Positions 1-12,300 of a stretch of 64,000 nucleotides of DNA are shown piece by piece; within the stretch, counting starts at the first letter, position 1; the number at the start of each line of letters is the position of its first letter. The DNA comes from Gymnothorax reevesii (lineage: Eukaryota; Chordata; Actinopteri; Anguilliformes; Muraenidae). The stretch covers positions 73,704,712-73,768,711 of the forward strand of contig CM056581.1 of assembly GCA_029721435.1 (NCBI GenBank), given 5' to 3'. The notes beneath the pieces are model-generated. The model saw only the letters and a program-made list of their open reading frames with translations. It searched no databases and was not told where the DNA came from. A program made the translations under genes and the position numbers.

Positions 1-454
1 TGCTCAGGCCCTCAAAAATGCAATTATGTATTAGAGGGCGCTATAGAGGCACCATGTCACACCCAGTGCCAAATAGATATCGAATCGAAGAACTTAATAT
101 TTTTAGTCTTTATGCCAAGTTTGGTGAGTTTTTGAGTATAAGGCCCTCAAAAAATGTGTTCGTAAAATCTGAAAAAACGCAGGATGGCTCATAGCTCACT
201 TCCAGTGAGGCAAAAAAATTTAAAAAAAAATTGACAAAGAAATTAATAATGACTACTATGACCATATCGAATTTCGTGAGAATCCGAGCAATTACGTTCC
301 AAAACGGCCGCGTGTTTGGTGGTGCTATAGAGCCACCGGGGCATGTCCAAGCACAAAAATAATAATAATTTGTCATTTTCACCACGACTGACGTGTTTGC
401 ACATTTTTGTGAGTTTTCGTGCATGGCAAAGCCCTCAAAAACGCATTCTCGCAG

Positions 455-1045
455 CAGAATAATAATAATAATAATCAGAAGAAGAATAATAATAATAAAA
501 ATCCCATCAAAAACAATAGGTTCCTCGCTCCTTCGGTGCCAGGACCCGGGTCGGTGCTCGGGCCCTAATAATAATTATAATAATAATAATAATAAACATT
601 AGAATTACAAGAGGGTCCTCGCACTCTCGGTGCTCCGGCCCAAATAATAATAAACATTAGAATTACAAGAGGGTCCTCGCACCCTCGGTGCTCGGACCCT
701 AATAACTAAGAAGAATAAAAATCCCTTCAAAAACAATAGGTTCCTCGCACCTTCGGTCGGTTGGTGCCTGGGCCCTAATAAACATTACAATTACAAGAGG
801 GTCCTTGCACCCTCGGTGCTCGGGCCCTAATAATCCCATCAAAAACAAGAGAATCCTGGCACCGGTCGGTGCTCGGTTAAGAAGAAGAATAGGAAGAAGA
901 GGAGGGAGGAAGGAAGAAGGAGGAAGAAGAAGAAGGAAGAATGAAGATAATAATAATAATAATAATAACAATAATAATAACAATAGGTTCCTCGCACCTT
1001 TGTTGCCAGGGCCCGGTCGGTGCTCGGGCCCTAATAATCATTCTG
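455..1045. repeat. GC-rich tandem repeat array with ATT/AAT spacers
   Basis: About seven diverged units share a core reading roughly 'tcctcgcacc..cggtgctcgggccct', separated by (AAT)n runs of variable length; clear copies lie near 519, 612, 670, 749, 800, 850 and 986. A purine-rich (gaagga)n stretch sits at about 885-945. Open frames here are low-complexity translations of the repeat, not genes. The array lies in the RBM5 intron downstream of the 1321-1489 exon. Confidence 0.8.
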
Positions 1046-1320
1046 GCTCTCCAGGTGCTCACTCCTGATATCAACTCCTCTACAAAGCTACTGCGCTTAT
1101 AGTGTAAGCAGGAGTATGACAGATCCATAGAAAAATGTTAATTACACAAATCGGTTGTGCCATACTAGGTGTTAAAAAAAAGACACCTGTATTTTTGGCC
1201 AGCATTTCTTCAGCCAAGCTCTTCATAGATGAAAATCCCCTCAGAAAGAAAGTACTCATCATCTTTACTCAACTCTTCCCACTGGTGGACAGCCATGTCT
1301 CGTAACCCTACGGGACTCAC

Positions 1321-1653
1321 CTCTGGGCTGTCGCGGATCCGGTGGTCGTCATAGCGGTCGCCACGCCTCTCATCGCTCCAGCGACGCTCGTAGTCCCGCT
1401 CAAGATCCCTGTCCCGACGGTCCCGCCATCTGGATTCCTCCCGACTCTGGTCCGAGCCGTATCTCCCACTGCGCTCAGTGCGGCTCACTCTACACATGTG
1501 TACACCGTGAATCAATAACGGATGCACGGATATGCCCTCTTCTCATTACCTTGCATATCAAGAACATACTGCATTGATTAACCTGACAGCATTACAGCGA
1601 ATGCACAGATAAATTAGAACTACAGTACAACTTCACCTTTTATCTCCTCCCAT
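1321..1653 (-). CDS. rbm5: RBM5, first two coding exons (N-terminus; gene continues past the left edge)
   Basis: Two minus-strand exons are visible. The first, 1653-1637, reads ATG GGA GGA GAT AAA AG followed by donor gtgaag (MGGDK + AG). The second, 1489-1321, follows an AG acceptor, completes the Arg codon and reads RVSRTERSGRYGS, then an RS/RD/RE-rich stretch with RRGDRYDDHRIRDSPE, ending at donor gtgagt. MG.DKRVSRTERSGRYGS is the start of RBM5, a nuclear U2-associated splicing regulator that controls exon choice, including in apoptosis genes. Only this low-complexity N-terminal part is in the window; the RRM, zinc-finger and G-patch domains would lie to the left. Splice phase matches across the 147-bp intron. 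The open frame runs past the donor into the intron and should not be read as protein. The 5' UTR and promoter lie to the right of 1653 and were not located. RBM6 and RBM10 are relatives, but this exact N-terminus favours RBM5. Confidence 0.88.
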
Positions 1654-1808
1654 TGTCTATCGATGCAAAACTCGGGGCTTATTTCCAACTTCCGAAACAC
1701 TGCGAGGGGAAATATTTAAGAACGCCATTAAATCACAAGTGTGAAAAACGAACAACAGTGAAGCCATATTTACTTCCACAATTATGAAATCAATCAACTC
1801 ACTCAATA

Positions 1809-1886
1809 CCAGAAAACAATTCACAGGTCTCACTTCAGCATGGGACACCAGAAAACAATTCACAGGTCTCACTTCAGCATGGGACA
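1809..1886. repeat. 39-bp tandem duplication
   Basis: Two adjacent identical 39-bp units, 1809-1847 and 1848-1886, each beginning ccagaaaacaattcacaggt. This is a recent local duplication just upstream of the RBM5 start exon, probably in its 5' region or first intron. Confidence 0.9.
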
Positions 1887-1889
1887 ACA

Positions 1890-3060
1890 GTCACTGAATT
1901 TTTCCATTGAAAAACTTTACTGGCACTAACAGGAATGCATCTAGCTTTTCACAATATTAACATTTTCAAAGACACTAAGGTAACAATTCTTTTCTTAAAT
2001 TTGGGATTGTGAAATTATTTTAGATAAGCTGAAGCAGGATGATCCTTACATAGTTGTTACAAACTGGATGCAAATTAATCATCAGTCAATCATCAGTCAC
2101 CTTAATGACAAACTAATCAGTATGTAAAAATGGCTTTTCACATGATAGATGCCAAATGAGTGTGTTTCCATCAGTCTTCAGGCCTACTCAACAAGCAACC
2201 CAGCATATTACAAAAAGCTAATAACCCCTAGGCTCAAGTTAAGGACTTTTCACCCCCACTTTTCATCCCTGTACTCTTTGCCCCGTAGACTTTTCGTCCA
2301 CGTAAAATTTTCGTGCTAGGACTCTTCGTCCCCGGATTGTTGTCACCACCAATTCTTTACTCTCTTCCTGCATTATAATCATTACCCTAATATCTTGGCA
2401 ATTCCTCTGTCGTCTGTCAGTCCATCTGTCTGTCAACAATGGTGGCATGTTTCATCATCATCAGGGGAGGAAAAAGTCCTTGGGGACCTAGAGTCCGGGG
2501 ACAAAAAGTCCTGCAAGCCAACCCCTGACAAGACATCAGTGCTTCCCACAAGCAAAAAAATTTACTTTAGGGTCAATTGCTTATCTTTTCACTGTGTTTA
2601 ATGGAACCATCTCCATTGATTATGTCCAATCAAGGCTCTGCACTTGCATTCATTGGTGAAGATAAATATGTGGAGCAGCGGCAGCTCTTAATTTCAGTTG
2701 CAAGTGTGAGAGAAACAGCATCCAGATTAGAGCTGTTTTACTCTGGGAGCATCCCTAATAAATTTTACATGCCATCCTGAGTATCACACAACGTGTCTGT
2801 CCACTCAATAACTTTTAAACGATACAAAGGAAATTGACTAAACCTGGTAGGCATACGGCTTCAGTGAATATCGATCTTGGGATTGAAAATTGGGGTTGTT
2901 GGTATATGGCTTGGAGGCAAATGTTGGAGGAGGGTCGGCAGGTGCGATCCCATCTACAGATGGTCTACAGCTTAACCAAAGTTTTTAGGATTTTGCAAGA
3001 TAGTTAAAAGTTTACTAATACGAAGACTTTGTGCTGGCCGCGCAGATATTGTAGAGGTTC
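1890..3060. other. Non-coding stretch upstream of RBM5; possible inverted-repeat element near 2244-2515
   Basis: No gene is seen. Between about 2244 and 2515 the strand carries 'gacttttcgtcc'-like blocks on the left and 'ggggacaaaaagtcc'-like blocks on the right, an imperfect inverted arrangement suggesting a decayed miniature element. The rest is AT-rich unique sequence that probably includes the RBM5 promoter, but no core elements could be fixed. Confidence 0.35.
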
Positions 3061-3079
3061 ATTTATGGCATACCCTTAG

Positions 3080-3965
3080 TTCTTAATACTTTGTATTGCC
3101 CTCTGTGGCATCAATAACAGCGTGCAATCTTTCATGAAAGTTGTCAATAAGGCCCCTGATTCTCTTCAGGTGGTATAACTGCCCATTATTCCTTGCAAAT
3201 TGCCTCCAGCTCCTGCAAATTCTTAGGTCATCTTGCATGAACTGCACATTTGAGATCTCCCCAAAGCGCTTGATGATATTGAGGTCAGGAGACTCTGATG
3301 GCCACTCCAGAACCTTCACATTTCTCTTCTGTAACCACTAGAGGGTCAACTTGGCCTTGTGTTTTGGCTCATTGTCATGCTGGAAAGTCCAAGTGCGTCC
3401 CATGCACTACTTTCGCACTGAAGAATGCTAATTGTCTGCCAGTATTTTCTGATAGCATGCAGCATTCATCTTGCCATCAATTTTCACAAGATTCCCTGTG
3501 CCTTTCAAGCTCCCACACCCCCAAAACATCAGAGCCACCACCATGCTTTACATTAAGAATGGTTTATTTTTCACCATGAGCCTTGTTGACTGCTCCCCAA
3601 ACATAACGCTTACAGTAGTGACCATATAGTTCTATTCGAGTCTCATCACTCCAAATGACAGTATTCCAGAAGTTGTGAGGAGTGTCAAAGTGTTGTCTGG
3701 TATATTTTAGGAAGGCTTTCTTTGTGTGATTGGCACAATAATGGCTTCCTTCTAGCAACTCGACCTTCCTTCTTGAAACGACCACACCATCTTTTTCCAG
3801 AGCATCCTGTATTCCCCGAGTCAGCTCGTGGATTTTTCTTTGTGTCCTGAACAATTCTCCTGGCAGTTTGGGCAAAAATCTTTTCTGGCCTACCTGACCG
3901 TATCATCATATACCCCAATTTTCCACCCCTTAATCACAGACTGAACACTACCGACTGGCATTTTC
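3080..3965 (-). pseudogene. Degenerate Tc1/mariner transposase
   Basis: Minus-strand fragments in several frames reconstruct a Tc1-like transposase by similarity. 3918-3685 gives RSGRPEKIFAQTARRIVQDTK (helix-turn-helix region). 3875-3564 gives NTVIWSDETRIELYG with the first catalytic Asp. 3319-3083 gives VLEWPSESPDLNIIKRFGE, the SPDLNPIE region with the catalytic Glu replaced. Frames shift at least twice and stops lie between the pieces, so no active enzyme is possible. It is a different, older Tc1 lineage from the four related copies further right. Confidence 0.85.
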
Positions 3966-4570
3966 AAATCATTACCTTCGCCAGCGACTTTGCTGACGAA
4001 GGTAATGTTTTGATCCCCGTGTATTTATTACCTTCGCCAGCGACTTCGCTGACGAAGGTAATGTTTTGATCCCCGTGTATTTATTTGTTTGTGTGTCTGT
4101 CTGTATGTGTATCGAATAACTCAAAAAGTACCAAACGGAATTTCATAAAATTTGGTGGGTTGATTTGGCATGACCTGAGGATCAATCGATTTGATTTTGG
4201 GAGTGATCGGGTCAAAGGTAAAGGTCAAGGCCACGAAAAGGTCAAAACCGACTTCCGGCCATATCTCGGTCAATTTTTATCCGATCGGCATGAAACCAAT
4301 GCCAAAATGTGCAGAATTATATACCCGATCCTGTGATGTGAAACACGGTACAATGGGGTCAATACCCTTCTTAGCGGTTGGGGGTCAAAGGTCAGGGGGG
4401 TCATTACCTTTCGAACTTAAAGGCGTATTGATGTAAAAAAAAATATATCGTACTCTTGTCATTCATCGATCATTTAAAAAAATAAAAATTGGTCCTCAGA
4501 GTTATGTGGCGAGGGATTCAGTGGCGTCGGCGAAGGTATGCGCTCTACCGAGTGCCCGTTCTAGTTGATT
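3966..4570. mobile_element. Miniature element with GACGAAGGTAAT-type ends and AGGTCA motifs
   Basis: The left end carries two tandem copies (about 58 bp period) of a palindromic block 'taccttcgccagcgactt.gctgacgaaggtaatg'; the right end reads 'ggcgtcggcgaaggtatg'. Inside are a tgtgtctgtctgtatgtg tract, 'aataactcaaaaagt', an 'aaaatttggtggg' motif and several GGTCA blocks, including a DR1-type GGGTCAAAGGTCA at 4382-4394. No transposase is encoded. The open frames across it are fortuitous. Confidence 0.65.
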
Positions 4571-5289
4571 ATCTTTTTATATCCTAACCCATCTTTAAAA
4601 AGTTGAAATACCTCGTTACAAAGGCCAGTTCTTTCCCGCTCCCAGTGGCTCAGTGTCCAGTCAGGCATCCGCTCCGGAGCAAACTGATTATATGCAGACA
4701 CTAGTTACAATTTAAAAAGTCACAGGCGTGGAAAATTAACCCTTAATAGCCATTTAAACCTGAGTGTCACCCTTCTGTCTATATAACAAGGTCTAACATT
4801 CAAAGATATGTAAACTTATGATCAGGGCTGTTTTGGTGACTTCAGTAATCATAATGATTTAAAAAGAAGACTAATACCTATGTGATGAAGAATGACTTCA
4901 CATGATCACCATCCTTAAAATAAAGACAAGTTTTTTTTTTTTTTTTGCATGGCGAGTACTAGTTTCAAAATAAATGGCTACATTTCACAAATTCAGCTTG
5001 GGTATGCGACATTTTGAGTACAACTATGTACGTGCAGCATTTCAGCTTCGTATTGGGGTATAATGTTAACAAACAACATCGTTCTCATTCCTGCGGTAAA
5101 GTTCCCGCTTGCTGTGTTTTTATCTCCAGAATAAGCAATAAAGAAGTTAAATGCGACATCTTGAACGTAAAGGACTTGAGATAGTCGGCACTGTCGATAT
5201 AACGTCGAAATACACATGCTTTGGAGATCAAAATTCTTCCTGGCAATAAATCGATAAAGCATTAACGTCCGGATACAAGAGCAGTGACA
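4571..5289. other. Intergenic, no recognisable gene
   Basis: Mostly unique AT-rich sequence with a (T)n run near 4931-4946. An open frame of 89 codons at 5262-4993 (minus) has unbiased composition and no recognised domain. Confidence 0.4.
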
Positions 5290-5421
5290 TCAATTCCATC
5301 GGCTGGTTAGGCCTTGTCGTAATACAGTTGTCCATTCCTGCAGAGATGGTAGTGTTTTCAACATTTCGTTGAAGGCTTCGATATCAGACCTGTGTGCCAA
5401 GCTAATACACGGCACAATAAA
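5290..5421 (-). other. Possible orphan exon
   Basis: After a plausible acceptor (cttgtctgtatcag, minus strand) the frame reads FIVPCISLAHRSDIEAFNEM and continues with LKTLPSLQEWTTVLRQGLTS before a stop. The Leu-rich amphipathic texture looks more protein-like than its surroundings. I do not recognise the family and found no partner exon or good donor. It could be a chance frame or a relic of a transposon gene. Confidence 0.2.
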
Positions 5422-5651
5422 CTGATACAGACAAGTTACATGGCATAAAATGGCAAACGTTGCCATATATAAAAATCAAGCAGACATCCATAATCACAAA
5501 TTTAAATCTAACGCAGATAGCCATCTTTAATGCTTATATTCAATAGGGGAATCTGCCATTTTGCAGCAGGCCTATGTATCGGGGTATTTCTTAAGAAACC
5601 GCTTCTTTGCTTCAAGGCCTCCATTAACTAGGTAGCTAGCTACTGTTACCC

Positions 5652-5810
5652 TTAAGCCGCTTTCACACTGGACGCGAAACGAATTTTTTGCACGACAGAT
5701 TACATTCAAAGTCAATGCAAAGACTTGAATGTTCGCGTCTTTACATTGACTTTGAATGTAATCCGTCGTGCGAAAAATAAGTTTCGCGTCCGGTGTGGAA
5801 GCAGCTTTAA
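5652..5810. mobile_element. Short palindromic MITE bounded by TTAA
   Basis: Nearly the whole 150-bp element is an inverted repeat. The left arm begins gccgctttcacactggacgc and the right arm is its complement (gcgtccggtgtggaagcagc), with arms about 70 bp long around the centre near 5730. Both ends abut TTAA (5652-5655 and 5807-5810), the target site used by piggyBac-class elements. No coding capacity. Confidence 0.75.
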
Positions 5811-7250
5811 AGTAGCTAATTTGACAAATGCATCCGAAATGGTCAATTTTTTTTCGTCATAAGTTACACGATATTGGACGACACTACACCGTAAAAATTA
5901 AGAATGTCGTCAGCCAACAGTAAATAAAATATGCAAAACAAACGTTTGGCAAACGTTACATTATTATTAAAGCGGTTCGATCCAAGCTGACACCTCCTAG
6001 ACTAGCGACCATTGCTTCAAGATAAACTCGCCTATGCCGGAATAAGCATTTTCCCGCACTAAAACATCACTTACCACTTCGAAGTTTTATAATTACAAAC
6101 GTATTCGCTTTCTGATTCGGGACCGATACATGAAAAGAACATTCATATAGCCTTCAAGCTATAATGACCCCATTTCTGACTTGCCTACACGTCAAAGATG
6201 GACGTTACTCCTCCCCGAAAAACTGCATCATGGGAGGAGACGTGTGCGCATGTATTTCATCATGCTCATCAACCCAAACCAACGACTATAAAGCATGGAC
6301 CTGTAAAAAACATCCTTGCGATAAAGTAGCTGAAAAATCGCTGTATAAGCCAATAACAAATAATTAGGCCTACTCTTAAAACCGGTTAAATCGACGTTGT
6401 CGTGGACTTGCAGGAGACTGCATTTTAAAATTGTGAGGACTGCGAAAGAAACGCACGCAGCAATACATCTTTCAGAATAATACCAAAAAAAAGAAAAAAA
6501 AAAGTGAAACTGAGCAGAAACATCTATCATAGTCTAAAATCATGCATCATGTTTTACGATCTCATTTCATGTTCAAACTTTCCTTCCATCAACACATTCG
6601 GCAGACAAAATGTGGTTAATGATGGGATTGGTGTCCTTGCAGATAATAAATTTAATTTGGAGGGACCTGACGTCATTGCATCATGATTTTTCTCAAAATG
6701 AATAACTGCCCCGTGTTGTTGTTTATTGCACGCTCGCTGATGTTCAATTTCGCGTTCAATGTGTGTGATACATTTCCCGAAAGCTCAGTGGCTCACCATG
6801 ACAGCAACTTACATAGTTGGAACCGGAGCTTTGGTACAAACAAAACAAGTTGCTGAGCATTTGGGAAACGTACACCCGGCAAGCAAACATTTTCCACAGT
6901 TCTGCAAGAACCTCAAGGACAGTACGGGCAAACAGGACATCTAACGGCGTATTTATGGTAAAAGCAAGCTTTCGATTTAACCCTTAAAAATCCATTCTCA
7001 AAGTAAAATTTAAAAAAAAAGGGTGGGGTGGGGTAGTCTTCAGCTGAAAGTCGACCATCAAAATGGACATCAAAGTTTTAAGTGTAGTAAAACAATCATA
7101 CAACACTTTCCAAATAACAAAATTTATTGTATTTTTCAACAAATTGGTCACATTTGTAAAGACATGGACATGTAAAAAGGGGATGAAGTACACAAACCCA
7201 AACCCTCTTTCAGTAAAATTAAAAAAATAAAATAGGACCAACAGCCCTGT
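5811..7250. other. Intergenic, no recognisable gene
   Basis: Unique sequence with several short open frames of no recognised family. Locally CpG-containing sequence near 6050-6250 could be promoter-associated, but no TATA or initiator could be assigned. Confidence 0.35.
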
Positions 7251-7640
7251 AGCTCACCGGCTCAGTAACTGAGCCCATTGGTCTGCATTTTTGAGAAGGC
7301 AGATATTGTCCCAATGAAGCTCCATACCAAATTTGAAGTAAATCTGGCCAGTAGTTTCAGAGAAGATGATTTTTCAAAGTTTTCGGATGAAAAAAAACCC
7401 ACAGAAAAATTTAATTATAAATAAAAAATATAAATAAAACAAACAACTTTCACAGAACTGTGCACTACCTTGGTAGACATGGTTCCAAGGAGGGTCCATA
7501 CCAAATTTGATGTAAATTGGGCCAGTTGTTTCGGAGAAAAAGATCATTAAAGATTATGCAAACGGATGACGATCACAACAATAACGCCGGACACCACCTG
7601 ATGACAATAGCTCATGGCCTATTGGCCGCTGAGCTAAAAA
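7251..7640. mobile_element. Miniature element with TAGCTCA(C/G)CGGC ends
   Basis: Left end tagctcaccggctcag; right end ggccgctgagcta, giving inverted termini of about 12 bp. Inside, 'ccataccaaatttga.gtaaat' followed by 'ggccagt.gtttc.gagaa' occurs twice, near 7321 and 7497, a spacing of about 176 bp. The same accaaatttgaagt motif recurs in the element at 11.5-12.0 kb. No transposase. Confidence 0.6.
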
Positions 7641-8118
7641 TAAAAATTGGGTGAAAAATACTCCCTTTCAGCCAATGGATGATTATTTTAATCTTTTTTG
7701 GGATTAAAATCACATATTGTTCTGTAATCAGTCTAGCTTATGGTTGTCCAACAAAATTAAAATATGAACATAAATGCAATTTTATGCATGATTAAATGCA
7801 CAATTGCCTTAAACGCTTTTGCAATTACCTACTCAGAATTGTCTGACACTTAAGAACCTTTATTTAATAACTGTGCCTCCCTCAAATACAGAAGTCCTCT
7901 TAACAGAGTAGAAGGCTATGGGTTGCATTCACAGATGTCACAAATTTGTGTCGTTTCCCAAAATGCATATTGCGCTGACATTTTTCTTTCCTATGCCCCC
8001 AATAGCAATCAATATATTGCAACTGGAAGAGCAAATTTATGCAATTAATCATTTGCAATAGCATTTATACTTCAGCTTCCGACTTCATTTAAGCACTGCG
8101 CAGTCAAGAATATGGACA

Positions 8119-8560
<442 letters not shown>

Positions 8561-9005
8561 GTTACAGACAAAAAAGGTAGGCTGTGCTGTTTGTTGTAGG
8601 TTACAAACATTCTTGTTCCCAACTGTCAATGTAGCTTGCCTATGTTTTGGGCAGGGAGACTATGTGATAATATAGCCTATGTCTATTAGCGAACAGACTA
8701 CTATAGAAAAGTGTGTTTCCACTTCATAGACAATTGCTTGCCTATTATAGCACATTTCCATAAGTCTTTTTTTTTTTTTTACTTAGTTCATAAGTTTTGT
8801 TGCAGTGCTTTGAAATGAAATTGAAGTTTTATCATAAAGGCCCTTGATGACTCCTGGTACTGCATCAATGATTTATTTTCACTATGAAAGAACCACAAGC
8901 TCAGAAATAAAAATAATTTCAGTGGTGTAACCAATGACGCCACAAGAATACAACCCAAAAAACAGCTTGATTGGACCAGCGCCAAAATTAGCCAATACAA
9001 TAGAA

Positions 9006-9198
9006 CAGGGCTGCCCAACCCCGTTCCTGGACAGCTACCATCCTGAAGGTGATCACTCCAACCAAAGCAAACCACACCAGCTTTCCCAGTAACAGATCTT
9101 AAAGAGCTGCTAATAAGCTGAATCAGGTGTGCTGAATTAGGGTTGGAGCAGAAACCTACAGAATGGTAGCTGGCTAGGAACAGGGTGGGGCAGCCCTG
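9006..9198. mobile_element. hAT-type MITE with 8-bp target-site duplication
   Basis: Terminal inverted repeats cagggctgcccaaccccgtt / ..cagggtggggcagccctg. Flanking 8-mers caatagaa (8998-9005) and cactagaa (9199-9206) match at 7 of 8 positions, as expected for an hAT insertion. The interior is largely self-complementary ('tgctgaattagggttggag' against a left-arm counterpart). It lies just beyond the BRK1 stop codon and may be within its 3' UTR. A long minus-strand open frame across it is not a gene. Confidence 0.85.
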
Positions 9199-9351
9199 CA
9201 CTAGAATCTATGACAGGGACAGTCTCTATAATGGACCCATGTAAACATGCAATTATTCAAAATTGGTCAGTCAAGCCAACTCAAACTTAGGATGAAGCAC
9301 GGTGGTCATTCCCATAAACAGCAGAGACATCAAATCCAACAGTCTTTGGAT

Positions 9352-12300
9352 TTAGGTCAGCGTCTCCCCTTTCGTCACCTTGATACAAAGAAAAGTAAAA
9401 ATAATTAGCCATCAACATTTCAACACACCTAAATATGACATTACCATTTCATACACGAATATGCATGGAAAGAATGAAAGTATTTTTACACATCTTGTTC
9501 AGCAACAATAATAAAAGACGATCGACATTGTCTAGAATCAGAAATGAATAGTGAACATTAAATTAGGCCACTTACCCTTGCCTCTATATACTCAATTCTC
9601 CTTTCTAGTGCAGTCAGTTTCTCATTTAAAGTTGCCAATCGGGACCGGCAGGACATATCTGCCGAAAAACAGGTTGTTAGCCATTAGAGAACATTAACTC
9701 CTTAAGCCCAGAGCCTCTTTTAGGAAAATGGCAAGCCCAAAATGGAATGAGTATATCTCTGCAACTGCTTGGTCCATTTGAATAATCTTGGTATCGTAAT
9801 AAAGGTAAGACCATTTGGGATTTCATACCTGGTGTAAAAATCACTATACATGTCACTGAGTCAGAGTACATGGAGATGGAACACAGTGCAAAAGATCTCA
9901 TTTTGCACCTAACAAAGTTTTACTTCGATCCCTTGTAAATTTGTCAAGCTGTAGCCTGAAACCTCTAAAAAATGACAGGATAGAATGTCATTATTATCTG
10001 TGCCAAAGTTTATTCTGATCAGCTCAATCAGAGCAAAATTAGAGAGGAATGTCTAGGTGGCTTCTCCATTTTGTAAAACCCATAAAATTTCACTTATATA
10101 TCACTACAGGCATCCATTCCACCCAAATACAACATTTTTTAATTTTTAGAATAAAAAAATGTATTATCATTTCTGCCAGTTTTGTTGCCTATACAAGTTC
10201 CCATTCAAAGATAATACACACAATAAGTTTGACTCCACTGGAGCATATTTATTAAAAAACAAAACAAATAAGCTAAATGATAAATACTAAGGCAAGGTGA
10301 AAATATGTTAAAGACAAGAGTCACCAGAAGATGACATATCCCACCGGTTCCACATAATTCGTGATTTACTCATTGCCAGAGAATTGTATCCTTTTTCCAT
10401 CAGTTTAGTAATTTTACATTCATAAAACGGATTGATTAGTGTGAAATCGATGCATGCATTTAATGATGTATGTATTGATTCAGAACTAGCAACATGATCA
10501 AAGAATCGTGGGTCAAAAAAAAAAAAAATTTTTCTACTTTTGATGCCATAATATTCAGCATATTTTTCTGCACAAGTCGAAATTATTTGAGAATATTTAG
10601 TGAACCGGAAGTAGTTGTTTTGAAGGTTGAAATGTGCAGAGTTGAAATAAGGGCACTCACCCTGAAAAAAATTTTTTTTTTCCATTTCAGGTTTTGGTCC
10701 TGAATTGTTCTTTTAATCATAAATAGTGAAGAAAAAAAAATTAAAATTCTGACAAATTTTTTGAAAAGATATGAATAACTAAAAACTTATTTTAAATGTA
10801 AAATTTGGTGGGGGGTATGGTTACTTAGGAACCAATTAAGTACATATGGCATTGACTAAAAAATCTGGGAAAAATCCACAACACTCACAAAAGAGTGCTC
10901 TTTCAGATGGCATAAAGTTTAGAAGAGGTAAATTTTGAGCCCAAATCTGATTATGTACCATTAACAATGACATCACAATACTGTGACATTATGAATGAAT
11001 GAGTGAAAATGACATGACATCATATTTTAAGAGGCTCAGAGGCAGTTTTGGGCTGATGGATTAGCATTTACCAATAGAAAATGGATATTGGTAAATGCTG
11101 TGTAGTCATATCAAATGATAAATAGAATCTCACCCTCGTCTTGTTGGATATCAAACATACTAACATTTGTTGATAAAGTGGAAATATCCTCAGCAAGCCA
11201 AGGATACTTGTATCCTTTATCAACTCGTGTTGATATATTTGATATCAAAAGATGCTTGATTGAGATTTTCTATATCTCACTTGTTTTTCATTTTGAAAAT
11301 TGAACATGACATGAATTTAAAATACCGATTAACGCTTAGAATGAATATTTACCTTCTCAGACGAAACATCACTTATTTTTGCATTAGAATAGGCGGATGT
11401 ATTGTAATGGAGTGTAGAATATATGTGGTGGATGCAACTGGAATTTTATTTGAATGTAGTGAAGTGGGATAGTGGGATAAAACCCATGTAAACGCAAGAT
11501 GAATTTGCCCTTTGCCCCTGGGGGATAAATTTATCCCGGGGGTAAAATACCCCCGTCAGTAAACAGGTGCCATGTAAACGGGGCTTAAGCGGTATAGTTT
11601 TTTTAGTTCTGCTCCAGAAAAGAAACAAAGTCCAATATTGGGGTTCTTTTTGGTGAAGAATTAAAAATTTTTTAGGCATCATGGAATTGAAACCCCCAAG
11701 AGGCACAGTCCCACCCTAGGGGTAGGTTGCATACCAAATTTGAAGTTTGTAAGTGATATAGTTTTAGAGTTATGGTCCGAAAACGAGACAAAGTCCAATT
11801 TTTGGGCTGTTTTTGGTGAAAATTTCAAAAATTATGGGCAGCATGGAACTGAAACCTGCAAAAGGCACAACTAGACCATAAGGGTAAGTTCTAAATGAAA
11901 TTTGAAGTTTCTTAGTGTTATAGTTTTTGAGTTCTGCTCTGGAAACGAAAATGATTACGGACGGACGGACAGAGGGACAGGGCGATGACTATAACACACG
12001 GTATTACATCCTGGTGGGATAAAAAGTAAGAATAACAAAAACCCCAGCGATTATTTGACAAAACCAAAAACCAGTGAAGTTGGCACGATATGTAAATCGT
12101 AGATAAAAACAGAATGCAATGATTTGCAAATCCTTTTCAACTTATATTCAATTGAATACACTGCAAAGACAAGAGGTTCAATGTTCAAACTGAGAAACTT
12201 TATTTATTTTTTTGCAAGTAATCATTAACTTAGAATTTAAAGGCAGCAACACATTGCAAAAAAGTTGGCACAGGGGCCTTTTTACCACTGTGTTACATCG

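Noticed and set aside
699..1128. Leu/Ile/Asn-rich frames on both strands
   Set aside because: Low-complexity AAT/GAA repeats in the RBM5 intron.
4085..4436. 83-codon frames with CLSVCVSNNSKS and KVKTDF motifs
   Set aside because: Such translations recur wherever this miniature-element type occurs; driven by the (gtct)n tract and the GGTCA repeats.
8788..9201. 137-codon minus-strand frame
   Set aside because: Runs across the hAT MITE at 9006-9198 and its AT-rich flank, with no domain.
9694..11064. Possible TTAA-flanked element in BRK1 intron 1
   Set aside because: TTAA is present on the left, but the right side reads TTAG and the inverted similarity (..cagagcctc..) is too patchy.
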